39,694 nucleotides of DNA, taken from assembly GCA_943325105.2 (NCBI GenBank), contig CALPOD020000010.1:1-39694 (forward strand), given 5' to 3'. The notes beneath the pieces were generated by a model that ran no database searches, had not been told where the DNA came from, and was given only the letters and a program-made list of their open reading frames with translations. A program made the translations under genes and the position numbers. Below, piece after piece: positions 9,105 through 17,415 of this stretch. This DNA is from Candidatus Fokinia solitaria (GTDB taxonomy: Bacteria > Pseudomonadota > Alphaproteobacteria > Rickettsiales > Midichloriaceae). How positions within the stretch are numbered: the first letter of the stretch is position 1; each line of letters starts with the position of its first letter.

Positions 9105-9428
9105 TTAAATATTTTCACCTGTTCTTTTTGAAAACCTTACTTTGGTACCATCGGTATCAAATTTATAACCAACTTTTGTGCGCAATCCAGTTCTTGGATC
9201 TATGTGAGAGACATTTGATGAATGAATTGGCTGCTCAATTTTCAAAGTGGAAGGTTTAGGGTTTTCCATTGTAGGCTTAACACGTTTGTTCATAAGGTTT
9301 ATACCATCAATAACAACTTGCATTACACTTGGCATAGCTTTTACTATGTGTCCTGTCTTGCCCTTTTCTTTGCCACTAGTGACAAGTACTAGGTCGCCTT
9401 TCTTAAATTTCATTTTATTTTTTTGCAT
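9105..9428 (-). CDS. rplX: Large ribosomal subunit protein L24
   Basis: Early assembly protein of the 50S subunit that initiates folding of 23S rRNA near its 5' end. At 107 residues the length is normal. The KOW motif is near the N-terminus (FKKGDLVLVTSGKEKGKTGH) and is followed by VVIDGINLMNKRVKP, then an IDP-like segment IDPRTGLRTKVGYKF. Start MQKNKMKFKKGD is taken at the first ATG; MKFKKGD, five residues later, is an equally plausible start. Eleven bases separate it from rplN. Confidence 0.96.
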   Translation of the reverse strand: MQKNKMKFKKGDLVLVTSGKEKGKTGHIVKAMPSVMQVVIDGINLMNKRVKPTMENPKPSTLKIEQPIHSSNVSHIDPRTGLRTKVGYKFDTDGTKVRFSKRTGENI

Positions 9429-9439
9429 ATATCTAAAAT

Positions 9440-9829
9440 CTATAAAACTTCTGGTGCTAATGATATTATTTTAGGAAAAGAACCTCTGATTTCACGTGGT
9501 ATAGGGCGATCAATGCTCGTGCCTATTAGCTCATAATTTTTATCTAAAATCACAACAGAGCTTGATGAAAATCTAATAACAGACCCGTCTTTTCTTTTGA
9601 TTTCAGGTTCTGTTACAATAACAGCATCATAAACCTCACCTACTTTAACTTTGCTACCTTGTCCGCCGAATTTTCTAGATTTCTTTGTTAGAGATTTAAC
9701 AGAAACTTTGATTACTTCACCTACTTTAGCATGTCTTTTTCCCGTTCCACCATGTGGTTTGATACACATCACAGTTTGAGCACCTGAATTATCAGCTACC
9801 TCAAGTCTACTACCCATTTGTATTGCCAT
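9440..9829 (-). CDS. rplN: Large ribosomal subunit protein L14
   Basis: L14 lies at the interface of the 50S subunit, where it forms a bridge to 16S rRNA. The core is clear: RLEVADNSGAQTVMCIK at the N-terminus and SFPKIISLAPEVL at the C-terminus. With 129 residues it exceeds the usual 122. By eye the excess is an insertion of about eight residues in the loop after VIKVSVK (SLTKKSRKFGGQGSK), a basic glycine-containing stretch. Position between rpsQ and rplX is canonical. Confidence 0.97.
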   Translation of the reverse strand: MAIQMGSRLEVADNSGAQTVMCIKPHGGTGKRHAKVGEVIKVSVKSLTKKSRKFGGQGSKVKVGEVYDAVIVTEPEIKRKDGSVIRFSSSSVVILDKNYELIGTSIDRPIPREIRGSFPKIISLAPEVL

Positions 9830-9846
9830 TTTCCTACCAAATTATA

Positions 9847-10095
9847 TTAAGCTTTAATTTCTGATTGGTCATATAAAACAACCCATTTTTTTGTCTTAGA
9901 AATTGGTGGTGATTCTTCTATGAATACAACATCACCTACTACTATTTGTTCTTTAGGGTCATGAGCCATGTACTTTTTATCGAATATGACTTTCTTTTTG
10001 TACTTAAGATCCATTCTGTGTTTACGAACTTTCACAACAACAGTTTGTTTTCCAGCTATACTTTTTACAACACCTTTTAAAATTTTCTTTGGCAT
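9847..10095 (-). CDS. rpsQ: Small ribosomal subunit protein S17
   Basis: Primary 16S rRNA-binding protein of the 30S body. The 82-residue OB-fold protein shows the expected GVVKSIAGKQTVVVKVRKHR, YMAHDP and GDVVFIEESPPISKTKKWV segments, the last close to the family signature GD-V-I-E-RP-SK-K. It follows rpmC after six bases and precedes rplN, in the standard S10-spc boundary order (rpmC-rpsQ-rplN). Confidence 0.96.
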   Translation of the reverse strand: MPKKILKGVVKSIAGKQTVVVKVRKHRMDLKYKKKVIFDKKYMAHDPKEQIVVGDVVFIEESPPISKTKKWVVLYDQSEIKA

Positions 10096-10101
10096 GTATT
10101 T

Positions 10102-10305
10102 TTATCCGTTTTTATTTTTTTTCTTTATATCGCTCAGTCTTGTTTCTAGTCTAGCAATATTTTTCTTTACCTTTTTTAGGCTAGCAGGATTCACAGAATC
10201 AAGCTTTTTTTGAAATCTTAAATTCATATATTCTTTCTTTAAGTTCCCAAGCATTATTACCAACTCATCTGTAGTTAAAGGTAAAATTTCTTTTGAATAA
10301 TTCAT
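10102..10305 (-). CDS. rpmC: Large ribosomal subunit protein L29
   Basis: Small helical protein next to the nascent-chain exit, near L23. The 67-residue protein has the typical two-helix pattern: LTTDELVIMLGNLKKEYMNLRFQK and NPASLKKVKKNIARLETRLSD. Unlike the other junctions of this cluster, an 80-base gap separates it from the upstream rplP; it is otherwise in its normal place before rpsQ. Confidence 0.95.
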   Translation of the reverse strand: MNYSKEILPLTTDELVIMLGNLKKEYMNLRFQKKLDSVNPASLKKVKKNIARLETRLSDIKKKNKNG

Positions 10306-10385
10306 TTTAAATTACATTTATTTTTTTTCTGGAAAATGCAATACACCTAGTAATAACTGGGCGCAGTCTACCACATTTTTCACTT

Positions 10386-10805
10386 TCAAGCAACTTCCTC
10401 AATTCGTTGTACAAATTTAGTCTTGATTGGGAGCTTACCACTTGCAAGTCTGAAAGCTTCTTCTGCTTGTTCAGGTGTTACTCCTGTAAGCTCAAATAAA
10501 ATCCTACCTGGTTGCACTCTGCAAATATAAAATTCTACCGAACCTTTACCACTACCCATCCTTACCTCAGCTGGTTTACGCGATACAGGAACATCTGGAA
10601 ATACTCTTATCCATAGTCTTCCAGCCCTACGTAAATATCTATTTATTGCTTTCCTTGCAGCTTCTATTTGCCTTGCGGTAATTCTTTCTGGCTCAAGAGC
10701 TTTCAAACCAAACGAACCGAATGCTATAGTATAGCCACGTTTAGCAATACCATTGATCCTGCCTTTAAAAGCCTTTCTATATTTTGTCTTTTTAGGAACT
10801 AACAT
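10386..10805 (-). CDS. rplP: Large ribosomal subunit protein L16
   Basis: L16 helps form the A-site and the peptidyl-transferase surroundings of the 50S subunit. The 139-residue protein contains [54 protein letters not shown], and [19 protein letters not shown], which carries the arginine region hydroxylated in some bacteria. Length and order (rpsC-rplP-rpmC) are normal. It is followed by an unusual 80-base spacer before rpmC. Confidence 0.97.
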   Translation of the reverse strand: MLVPKKTKYRKAFKGRINGIAKRGYTIAFGSFGLKALEPERITARQIEAARKAINRYLRRAGRLWIRVFPDVPVSRKPAEVRMGSGKGSVEFYICRVQPGRILFELTGVTPEQAEEAFRLASGKLPIKTKFVQRIEEVA

Positions 10806-10828
10806 ATTATACTGTTATCTTATTAACG

Positions 10829-11467
10829 TTACTTAGCAACTTTAAATGTCTCACCTTTGAATATCCATACCTTCACTCCAATAACACCATATGTAGTGTT
10901 AGCTCTAGCTTTTGCATGATCAACCTGTGCTCTTAATGTGTGTAGTGGAACTCTACCTTCCATATCCCATTCAGAACGAGCTATCTCAGCACCACCTAAT
11001 CTTCCAGAGACCATAATCTTAATACCTATAGCACCCATTTTCATAGCATTACGAATCGCCCCCTTCATAATTTTTTTAAATGGAGAGCTTGATTCAAGCT
11101 GTTGAGCAACAAGATTAGCAACAATTTGTGCTTCAACTTCAGGCCTTCTAACCTCAGTTATATTGATTGAAACCTCATCACCAGTAAGATTAGAGATAAA
11201 ATCTTTAACTTTTGTCATATCATCACCTTTTTTCCCTATTACAACACCTGGTTTAGCAGTATGAATTGTAATTTTTGTCTTCTTATTTAGGCGTTCTATA
11301 ACAACTTTGGCAACTGCTGCATGAGCAAGTTTCTTATCTATAAATTTCTTAATTTCTAAGTCCTGATGTAGTTTGATTGCATAATCAGCGCCATCTGCAT
11401 ACCATCTTGAATCCCAAGTACGTGTGATACCAAGACGAAGACTTATAGGATTAACTTTTTGACCCAT
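10829..11467 (-). CDS. rpsC: Small ribosomal subunit protein S3
   Basis: S3 lines the mRNA entry channel of the 30S subunit and has helicase activity there. The 212-residue protein starts with MGQKVNPISLRLGI, has the type II KH domain with PGVVIGKKGDDM and the C-terminal domain GRLGGAEIARSEWDMEGRVP and TTYGVIGVKVWIFKGE. It ends soon after that segment without the long basic tail of some homologues. Spacing to rplV is 21 bases. Confidence 0.97.
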   Translation of the reverse strand: MGQKVNPISLRLGITRTWDSRWYADGADYAIKLHQDLEIKKFIDKKLAHAAVAKVVIERLNKKTKITIHTAKPGVVIGKKGDDMTKVKDFISNLTGDEVSINITEVRRPEVEAQIVANLVAQQLESSSPFKKIMKGAIRNAMKMGAIGIKIMVSGRLGGAEIARSEWDMEGRVPLHTLRAQVDHAKARANTTYGVIGVKVWIFKGETFKVAK

Positions 11468-11488
11468 TATAATTTCCTCATTAAAATT

Positions 11489-11848
11489 TTATTCTTCTGT
11501 AACAAAAATCACAAACCTACTTAGAGGTTTCATAATTCTTGATCCTCTACCTCTAGCTCTAGCAGCAAATCTTTTTATGTAAGGACCTCTTTCTATTAAA
11601 ACTTCAGAAATACGTAACCTATCTATATCAAGATTTTGATTGTTTTGCGCGTTTGCTATTGCAGAGTTTAAGACGCTTAACATATCTTTTGAGACTTTCT
11701 TTTTGGAAAATGTCAATTGTAAAATCGCTTCACTAGCCTTAACTTTTCTAATTTGATTTGCAACCAGATTAGCTTTGTAAATACTAGTTCTTACTAGAGC
11801 ACTTTTAGCATATGCTGTTGTTGCCTCGTTTTGATTATTTTTTGTCAT
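11489..11848 (-). CDS. rplV: Large ribosomal subunit protein L22
   Basis: L22 lines the nascent-peptide exit tunnel; its beta-hairpin reaches the narrowest point and is a macrolide-sensitive site. The 119-residue protein shows [23 protein letters not shown], the conserved [12 protein letters not shown] and the hairpin region [21 protein letters not shown], followed by the family-typical ending. Its ATG overlaps the rpsS stop by four bases, suggesting translational coupling. Confidence 0.97.
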   Translation of the reverse strand: MTKNNQNEATTAYAKSALVRTSIYKANLVANQIRKVKASEAILQLTFSKKKVSKDMLSVLNSAIANAQNNQNLDIDRLRISEVLIERGPYIKRFAARARGRGSRIMKPLSRFVIFVTEE

Positions 11849-12135
11849 TTTTTACCTGCAGTTTTTTTGTTACCACTATGACCACTAAATGTCCTAGTAG
11901 GAGCAAATTCTCCTAATTTCTTACCAACCATATCATCAGTTACTCTTACTGGGATCATTTTTTTGCCGTTATGCACCATAAAGGTGAAATTAACAAAATT
12001 TGGTAATATTGTACTACCTCTTGACCAAGTAGATATAACTGTTGCAGAGCCTTTAGAAGACTTAGCTACCTTTGTGAACTTTGCTAGTAATTTCGGACTT
12101 ACAAAAGGTCCTTTCCAATTTGATCTTTTACCCAT
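11845..12135 (-). CDS. rpsS: Small ribosomal subunit protein S19
   Basis: S19 is in the 30S head and contacts S13 and A-site tRNA. The 96-residue protein begins [17 protein letters not shown] and contains [20 protein letters not shown] and the signature [17 protein letters not shown]. Normal length with a short lysine-rich tail. Four-base overlap with rplV downstream and a 13-base gap to rplB upstream. Confidence 0.97.
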   Translation of the reverse strand: MGKRSNWKGPFVSPKLLAKFTKVAKSSKGSATVISTWSRGSTILPNFVNFTFMVHNGKKMIPVRVTDDMVGKKLGEFAPTRTFSGHSGNKKTAGKK

Positions 12136-12148
12136 ATAAATTAATTAA

Positions 12149-12979
12149 TTAACGGTTTCTATGTCTTGACTTAGCAATAAACTTATCTGTACGCTTATTA
12201 CTTCTTGTACGCTTACCTTTAGTTGGTTTACCCCAAGGAGTCACTGGGTGTCTACCACCAGATGACTTACCTTCACCACCACCAAGCGGGTGATCTACTG
12301 GGTTCATTGCAACACCACGTACTGTAGGTCTGACACCTAACCAACGTCTTCTACCAGCTTTCCCATATACAACATTTTTATTGTCCAAATTCGATACAAC
12401 CCCTATTGTAGCTCTACACATAGGAGAAACAATACGAATCTCACCAGATCTGAGTTTCAAAAGTATTTGCTCAGGGTCCTTACTGACTACCGAGGCATAT
12501 GAACCTGCAGCTCTAGCTAACTGTCCACCTTTCCCAGATTTTAGTTCAACATTATGAACCATTGTATCAATTGGGATGTTCTTAAGCAGCATTGAATTAC
12601 CGACTTTAATATCAGCTGAATCATCAGAAATAATCTCAGCACCAGGAGTTAGTTTATTTGGAGCTATAATATAAGCCAGTTCACCATCTGAATACTTTAT
12701 AAGAGCTATGAATGCTGAACGGTTAGGATCATACTCAAGACGTTCAACTAAAGCTGGCATACCAACTTTAGTACGCTTGAAATCAACAAGTCTATATTTA
12801 CTTTTACAACCAGAGCCCTTTTTCCACGCAGTGATTCTACCAAAATTGTTACGGCCTTTTGCAGCACGTTTTTTTGCTAGCAAACCTTTAACTGGCTTAC
12901 CTGACCATAATTCACTTCTATCAACCAGAACTGTATCACGACTACCAGGTGTTGTTGGTTTAAAAAACTTTAATGCCAT
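12149..12979 (-). CDS. rplB: Large ribosomal subunit protein L2
   Basis: L2 is essential for subunit association and peptidyl-transferase assembly. The 276-residue protein matches the family length. Recognised segments include [40 protein letters not shown], the zinc-independent core [21 protein letters not shown], and near the C-terminus [17 protein letters not shown] with the functionally important histidine, followed by [15 protein letters not shown] and a basic tail. Position between rplW and rpsS is canonical. Confidence 0.98.
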   Translation of the reverse strand: MALKFFKPTTPGSRDTVLVDRSELWSGKPVKGLLAKKRAAKGRNNFGRITAWKKGSGCKSKYRLVDFKRTKVGMPALVERLEYDPNRSAFIALIKYSDGELAYIIAPNKLTPGAEIISDDSADIKVGNSMLLKNIPIDTMVHNVELKSGKGGQLARAAGSYASVVSKDPEQILLKLRSGEIRIVSPMCRATIGVVSNLDNKNVVYGKAGRRRWLGVRPTVRGVAMNPVDHPLGGGEGKSSGGRHPVTPWGKPTKGKRTRSNKRTDKFIAKSRHRNR

Positions 12980-13004
12980 TTATCTTATCTTCTATTGAGT
13001 TATA

Positions 13005-13304
13005 TTATGAACCAAAGATCTCATCAAACTTTGTACCTTTTTGTAGTGTTACTATAGCTTTCTTCATTGTAACTTTTTTTCCAATACGGCCTTTTCTAGC
13101 ACCTTTGGTTTTTGTTCTTGAAGCTATTATATTAACGCTTTCTACTTGCTTACCAAAAATCTTTTCAACAGCAGATTTCACTTCAACTTTAGTAGTTTCA
13201 TTTCTGATGTAGAATGTATATTTCGATCCTTCATGCTGTGCAAAAGCCTTTTCTGTTCTAACAGGTGAGACTAGTACATCATATAACTTTGGTTGTATAG
13301 TCAT
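13005..13304 (-). CDS. rplW: Large ribosomal subunit protein L23
   Basis: L23 sits at the exit of the peptide tunnel and is the docking site for trigger factor and SRP. The 99-residue protein contains LVSPVRTEKAF, YTFYIRNETTKVEVKSAVEKIFGKQVESVN and the basic loop KTKGARKGRIGKKVTMKKAIVTL. Normal length. Its start overlaps the rplD stop by four bases, so the two are likely coupled in translation. Confidence 0.97.
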   Translation of the reverse strand: MTIQPKLYDVLVSPVRTEKAFAQHEGSKYTFYIRNETTKVEVKSAVEKIFGKQVESVNIIASRTKTKGARKGRIGKKVTMKKAIVTLQKGTKFDEIFGS

Positions 13305-13930
13305 TTTGCAAATCTTGTTTGTAAGTTATCAATTGCAGAAACAGTGATGATAATTTTATCGTGTTTCATTATATCTAAAACATTTATTCCAACTATTGGT
13401 AAAATGTTAACCTTATGTAAATTGGATGATGAAAGCTTCAAGTTATCACTTATCACTGAGTCAATCATTAAAAGTTTTGTATTTTGATTTATACCTATTT
13501 CTGAAAGATTCTTTATGAAAGTTGATGTCTTCTTTTCACTTATATCTATTTTGTCCATAAGGATGATTTTACTTTCTCTAAAGCTTGTTGAGAGAATAGA
13601 TTTTAATCCTAACTCTCTAACTTTTTTATTAAGTGAGAACTCATGTGATCTAGGGATTGGTCCAAATGTTATACCGCCGCCAATGAAAATTGGAGCTTTG
13701 ATGCTACCATGCCTTGCACGACCACCACCTTTTTGATTATATATCTTTCTTGTTGAACCGCTCACTTCATTACGTTGCTTTGCTTTATGTGTTCCAGCAC
13801 GAGCTTTAGCTCTTTGCCAAGACACAACCCTTTGGATAATATCAACACGAGTTGCAATACCAAATGTAGCTTCGTCAAGAGTTTTTGTTTCAACAACCTG
13901 GTTTTCCCAGTTTAAAACTTCTACTTGCAT
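13301..13930 (-). CDS. rplD: Large ribosomal subunit protein L4
   Basis: L4 binds 23S rRNA and its extended loop reaches the exit tunnel; in E. coli it also represses the S10 operon. The 209-residue protein has QRVVSWQRAKARAGTHKAKQ and the loop signature STRKIYNQKGGGRARHGSIKAPIFIGGG, followed by LSLNKKVRELGLKS-like helices and a Rossmann-like C-terminal half. It is the first gene of the cluster here: rplC and rpsJ, which precede it in almost all bacteria, are absent and a 242-base gap with a promoter-like sequence lies upstream. Confidence 0.97.
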   Translation of the reverse strand: MQVEVLNWENQVVETKTLDEATFGIATRVDIIQRVVSWQRAKARAGTHKAKQRNEVSGSTRKIYNQKGGGRARHGSIKAPIFIGGGITFGPIPRSHEFSLNKKVRELGLKSILSTSFRESKIILMDKIDISEKKTSTFIKNLSEIGINQNTKLLMIDSVISDNLKLSSSNLHKVNILPIVGINVLDIMKHDKIIITVSAIDNLQTRFAK

Positions 13931-13951
13931 CTATTTAAATATAAATTATAT

Positions 13952-13980
13952 ATAGTATTTTCTATAATAGAGTGAACCAA
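13952..13980 (-). promoter_or_regulatory. Probable promoter of the rplD-led ribosomal cluster
   Basis: On the minus strand TTGGTT (13980-13975) is separated by exactly 17 bases from TACTAT (13957-13952), about 22 bases before the rplD ATG. This fits a sigma-70 promoter and would let the cluster be transcribed without rpsJ-rplC. The match is by eye; the AT-richness makes -10-like strings common. Confidence 0.5.
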
Positions 13981-14172
13981 GAGGCTAGAATTTTTCTGAT
14001 GCCTGAGGAATCAATCAATTAAAAACTACTTAATGAATTAAATGCCATAATTTCGTTACTGCTGCAACGTTTTTCGACACAATATAATTTGTCTTATGTT
14101 TTTTAAACTCCAAAAGACAGATTGTAGTAGAGATCAACTTACAGGATTTTTTATTGTTTTGCAAGTACTTAA

Positions 14173-15567
14173 TTACACAATATTGTTTATAATTTCTCCA
14201 TGTAGACTGTTTTGTGTTGCACTTTTTATCATAACATTTACTACATCACCAATTTTAGATTGTGGATTTTCTACTATAACTGATTGCATATACTCTGATT
14301 TACCAACTAATTGTCCAGGATGTTTGCCTGGTTTTTCAAGTAATACTGAAAGAATTTTTCCAATTTTACTTTCATTGAAATCTTTTTGTTGTTGATAAAG
14401 AAACTTTTGTAGTCTTTGTAATCTATCATCCTTATTTTTTTCAATGACTTGATTTTTTAGAGCCGAGGCAGGAGTTCCAGGACGTGGACTGTATTTAAAT
14501 GAATATGCTTGTGCATAATTTACTTTTTGTACCAAATCCATTGTATGATCAAAATCCTCCTCAGTCTCCCCTGGATAACCAACGATGAAATCAGATGAAA
14601 ATGCTATGTCTGACCTTGCTGCACGAAATTTATCTATCAGATTAAAGTAGAAATCACGCTTATGCTTCCTATTCATTGATTGTAAGATCTTATCTGAGCC
14701 TGATTGTACTGGTAAATGGATATATGGCATCAATTTATCTATATTTGCATGTACATCTAACAAGTCTGAGCTGAGCATATCATTTGGATGCGAAGTCGTA
14801 TATCTTATTCTTTCAAGTCCATCTATTTCTGCGAGTAATTTTATTAATTTACCAAGAGTGATTTCATTACCTTTATCATCTAATCCATGGTAAGCACTGA
14901 CGTTTTGACCCAATAATGTGATCTCTTTACAACCATGTGATACCAAACCTATTGCTTCTCTATAAACAGCAGAGAAAGACCTCGAGAACTCGGCACCACG
15001 TGTATATGGAACTACGCAAAAATGGCAAAATTTATCACACCCTTCTTGCACGGAAAGGAATGCCGAATATTTATTTTGCAGTGTTTCAAAACCTAATGTA
15101 TCAAACTTATCATTCTCATAGAAATCTAGGTCAACAACCCATGATTTTTCACGTTTAACTCTTTCAATGAGCTCAGGTAAATTATGGTATGATTGAGGGC
15201 CTACTACTATATCTACACAAGGCGATCTAGCTATAATGTTTTCACCTTCAGCTTGCCCTACACAGCCAGCTACGACTACCATCATTTCGCTATCATGTTT
15301 TTGTTTTTTATCCTTCTTCAGAAGCGCAATTCTACCTAATTCAGAATGTACTTTCTCAGAAGCTTTTTCTCTTATATGACATGTATTTAAAATTACTAAA
15401 TCAGCCTTTTCAGGCGATGCAGCTTGGTTAAATCCGTGTGGCTTTAGAAGTTCTACCATCCTTTCTGAATCGTAGACGTTCATCTGACATCCATAAGTTT
15501 TAACGTAAACACTTTTGATTTTTATATCTTTTGATAAAGTTTCATCCTTATCAATCTCAGTAATCAT
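14173..15567 (-). CDS. miaB: tRNA-2-methylthio-N6-dimethylallyladenosine synthase
   Basis: Radical-SAM methylthiotransferase that adds the 2-methylthio group to i6A37 of tRNAs reading U-starting codons. The 464-residue protein has the N-terminal UPF0004 domain with cysteines at about 27 (YGCQMN), 63 (NTCHIREKA) and 102 (GCVGQ), the radical-SAM cluster CDKFCHFC (Cys177, 181, 184) and a C-terminal TRAM domain (about 400-460). FIVGYPGETEEDF is also typical. It is 84 bases downstream of comM on the same strand. Confidence 0.97.
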   Translation of the reverse strand: MITEIDKDETLSKDIKIKSVYVKTYGCQMNVYDSERMVELLKPHGFNQAASPEKADLVILNTCHIREKASEKVHSELGRIALLKKDKKQKHDSEMMVVVAGCVGQAEGENIIARSPCVDIVVGPQSYHNLPELIERVKREKSWVVDLDFYENDKFDTLGFETLQNKYSAFLSVQEGCDKFCHFCVVPYTRGAEFSRSFSAVYREAIGLVSHGCKEITLLGQNVSAYHGLDDKGNEITLGKLIKLLAEIDGLERIRYTTSHPNDMLSSDLLDVHANIDKLMPYIHLPVQSGSDKILQSMNRKHKRDFYFNLIDKFRAARSDIAFSSDFIVGYPGETEEDFDHTMDLVQKVNYAQAYSFKYSPRPGTPASALKNQVIEKNKDDRLQRLQKFLYQQQKDFNESKIGKILSVLLEKPGKHPGQLVGKSEYMQSVIVENPQSKIGDVVNVMIKSATQNSLHGEIINNIV

Positions 15568-15651
15568 TTTTTTAAGTGAAAAAAGTTTGATTTAAAAAAT
15601 AACTTCAAATAATACCTGACTATTATAAAAATTACAATTTAAAGGTCAACC

Positions 15652-17190
15652 TTAATTTACCCATCTATAACTAAGTGCTTCAGCCAATATAGTACTTGTA
15701 CACTCCTCAGAGTTTTGCAGATCAGCAATCGTACGAGCAACACGAAGTACTCTATTAACGCCTCTCATTGATAGATTAAATTTGTCTATTGCAGCATAAA
15801 TTAGCTTTTGAGCTGATGTATCGAGCTTTACTGATTCTTTGAGCAAATCACCATCAAGTTGTGAGTTTATAGTTGCTTTGATGCCTAATTTTTCGCATCT
15901 GCTGCTTTGTATCTCTCTCGCTTTGATAACTCTCTTCAAAATATCTGCTGACTTTTCAACTTGTATTGGCTCAGCTTCATTTGCAATTATACCTATTTCT
16001 GATGGATTGATAGGAGATATATGCACGTGCATATCAAACCTATCGAGTAATGGCCCTGAAATCCTTTTTTGATAGTCTTCAGCGCATAAAGGAGCCTTTC
16101 TACATCTCAAAATTGGATTATCATTAAAATAACCACATTTACAAGGATTCATAGCTGCTATCAACTGAAAATTAGCTGGATATGTGACATGCGCGTTGAC
16201 TCTTGCTATTGTGATATTTTTAGATTCCAGAGGCTGCCTGAGTGATTCTAAAACTTGTTTACTGAATTCAGGCAGTTCGTCTAAAAACAGCACTCCATTA
16301 TGTGCAAGCGTTACTTCACCTGGCTTAGCATCTTTACCACCTCCAACAATTGCAGGCATGGAAGATGACGAATGTGGTTCTCTAAATGCACGTCTCTGTA
16401 TCAACCCTTTATTCACATCAAACAAACCTACAATACTAGCTATAATGCTTACCTGTAGCTGCTCATCTCTTGTTAGAGGTGGCAATATACTATTCAGTCT
16501 TTTAGCTAACATCGACTTTCCTGTACCAGGAGGTCCCATCATGAGAAGATTATGTCCACCTGCTGCTGCTATTTCTAATGCTTTTTTAGCAAAATGCTGC
16601 CCCTTAACATCACTCAAGTCATGAGATTCACTTTCGACATTTGATTCAACAGGTATAATTCCAACCTTTTGAATATTATTTTGTCCACGAAAATGGTTTA
16701 TAATATCAAGTAAATTAGAAGGAGCTAAAACATCATTATTATCAGCAAGACTGGCCTCATAAGCGTTATCATATGGGCAAATCAGACCTAAACTTAGCTC
16801 TTTTGCTTTGATAGCTACTGGTAAAACACCATTAACTCTAGTAATTGAACCGTTTAGTGACAGCTCTCCGATTACAATATACTTTTTATGCTGGTCGTTT
16901 TTTATAATATCCATCGCTACAAGAAGAGCAATTGCTATACCAAGATCAAAATGACTACCATCTTTCATCAAATCTGCTGGCGCTAAGTTAACAGTAATAC
17001 GTTTTGCAGGAAATCCTATACCAATGCTTGCAAATGCAGCTCTAATACGCTCTTTTGACTCTGACACAGATTTATTAGCCATTCCAACGATATTAAAAGC
17101 TGGCAGGCCTCCAGAAGCGACATGAACTTGTATTTCAACTTTCTGTACATCTATTCCAGAAAACGCTACAGTGTAAACTTTTGATAGCAT
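15652..17190 (-). CDS. comM: YifB/ComM-family Mg-chelatase-like AAA+ ATPase
   Basis: The 512-residue protein has the order expected for this family: an N-terminal Lon-protease-like ChlI domain (PAFNIVGMANKSVSESKERIR, NLAPADLMKDGSHFDL), a central AAA+ module with Walker A GPPGTGKSMLAKRL (about 219-230) and a sensor region FLDELPEF, and a C-terminal Mg-chelatase domain with two Cys-containing segments (CKCGYF and CRKAPLC). In naturally competent bacteria ComM is a helicase that promotes branch migration during integration of foreign DNA; in an intracellular bacterium it may serve general recombination. Divergent from ftsK. Confidence 0.95.
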   Translation of the reverse strand: MLSKVYTVAFSGIDVQKVEIQVHVASGGLPAFNIVGMANKSVSESKERIRAAFASIGIGFPAKRITVNLAPADLMKDGSHFDLGIAIALLVAMDIIKNDQHKKYIVIGELSLNGSITRVNGVLPVAIKAKELSLGLICPYDNAYEASLADNNDVLAPSNLLDIINHFRGQNNIQKVGIIPVESNVESESHDLSDVKGQHFAKKALEIAAAGGHNLLMMGPPGTGKSMLAKRLNSILPPLTRDEQLQVSIIASIVGLFDVNKGLIQRRAFREPHSSSSMPAIVGGGKDAKPGEVTLAHNGVLFLDELPEFSKQVLESLRQPLESKNITIARVNAHVTYPANFQLIAAMNPCKCGYFNDNPILRCRKAPLCAEDYQKRISGPLLDRFDMHVHISPINPSEIGIIANEAEPIQVEKSADILKRVIKAREIQSSRCEKLGIKATINSQLDGDLLKESVKLDTSAQKLIYAAIDKFNLSMRGVNRVLRVARTIADLQNSEECTSTILAEALSYRWVN

Positions 17191-17415
17191 TACTAATTTC
17201 CCAGATAAAGTTTCAAATTAAGAAATCTGTCTAGTAAAAAGTTTTTTGATGACATATTTAATAGCTTGATAGTTGTTTGGCATACAAATTATATTATTAC
17301 ATAGTCGTATATTATATACAAGTAAATTTTGATTTAAAAAATAAAAATCATCTTAAAGGTATGGAGATTTTTTATTTAGGATGTTATATCTGCAAATTAT
17401 CAAGTAAAAAAAAAT

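Noticed and set aside
14000-14172. A structured small RNA between miaB and rplD
   Set aside because: Only four-base inverted repeats were found; no known RNA family features (SRP, 6S, tmRNA, RNase P) were recognised.
14096-14395. Plus-strand open frame antisense to the miaB end
   Set aside because: Mostly antisense to a clear gene and lacks family similarity.
16184-16624. Long plus-strand frame antisense to comM
   Set aside because: Covers the AAA+ core of comM on the opposite strand; composition is typical for a shadow frame.
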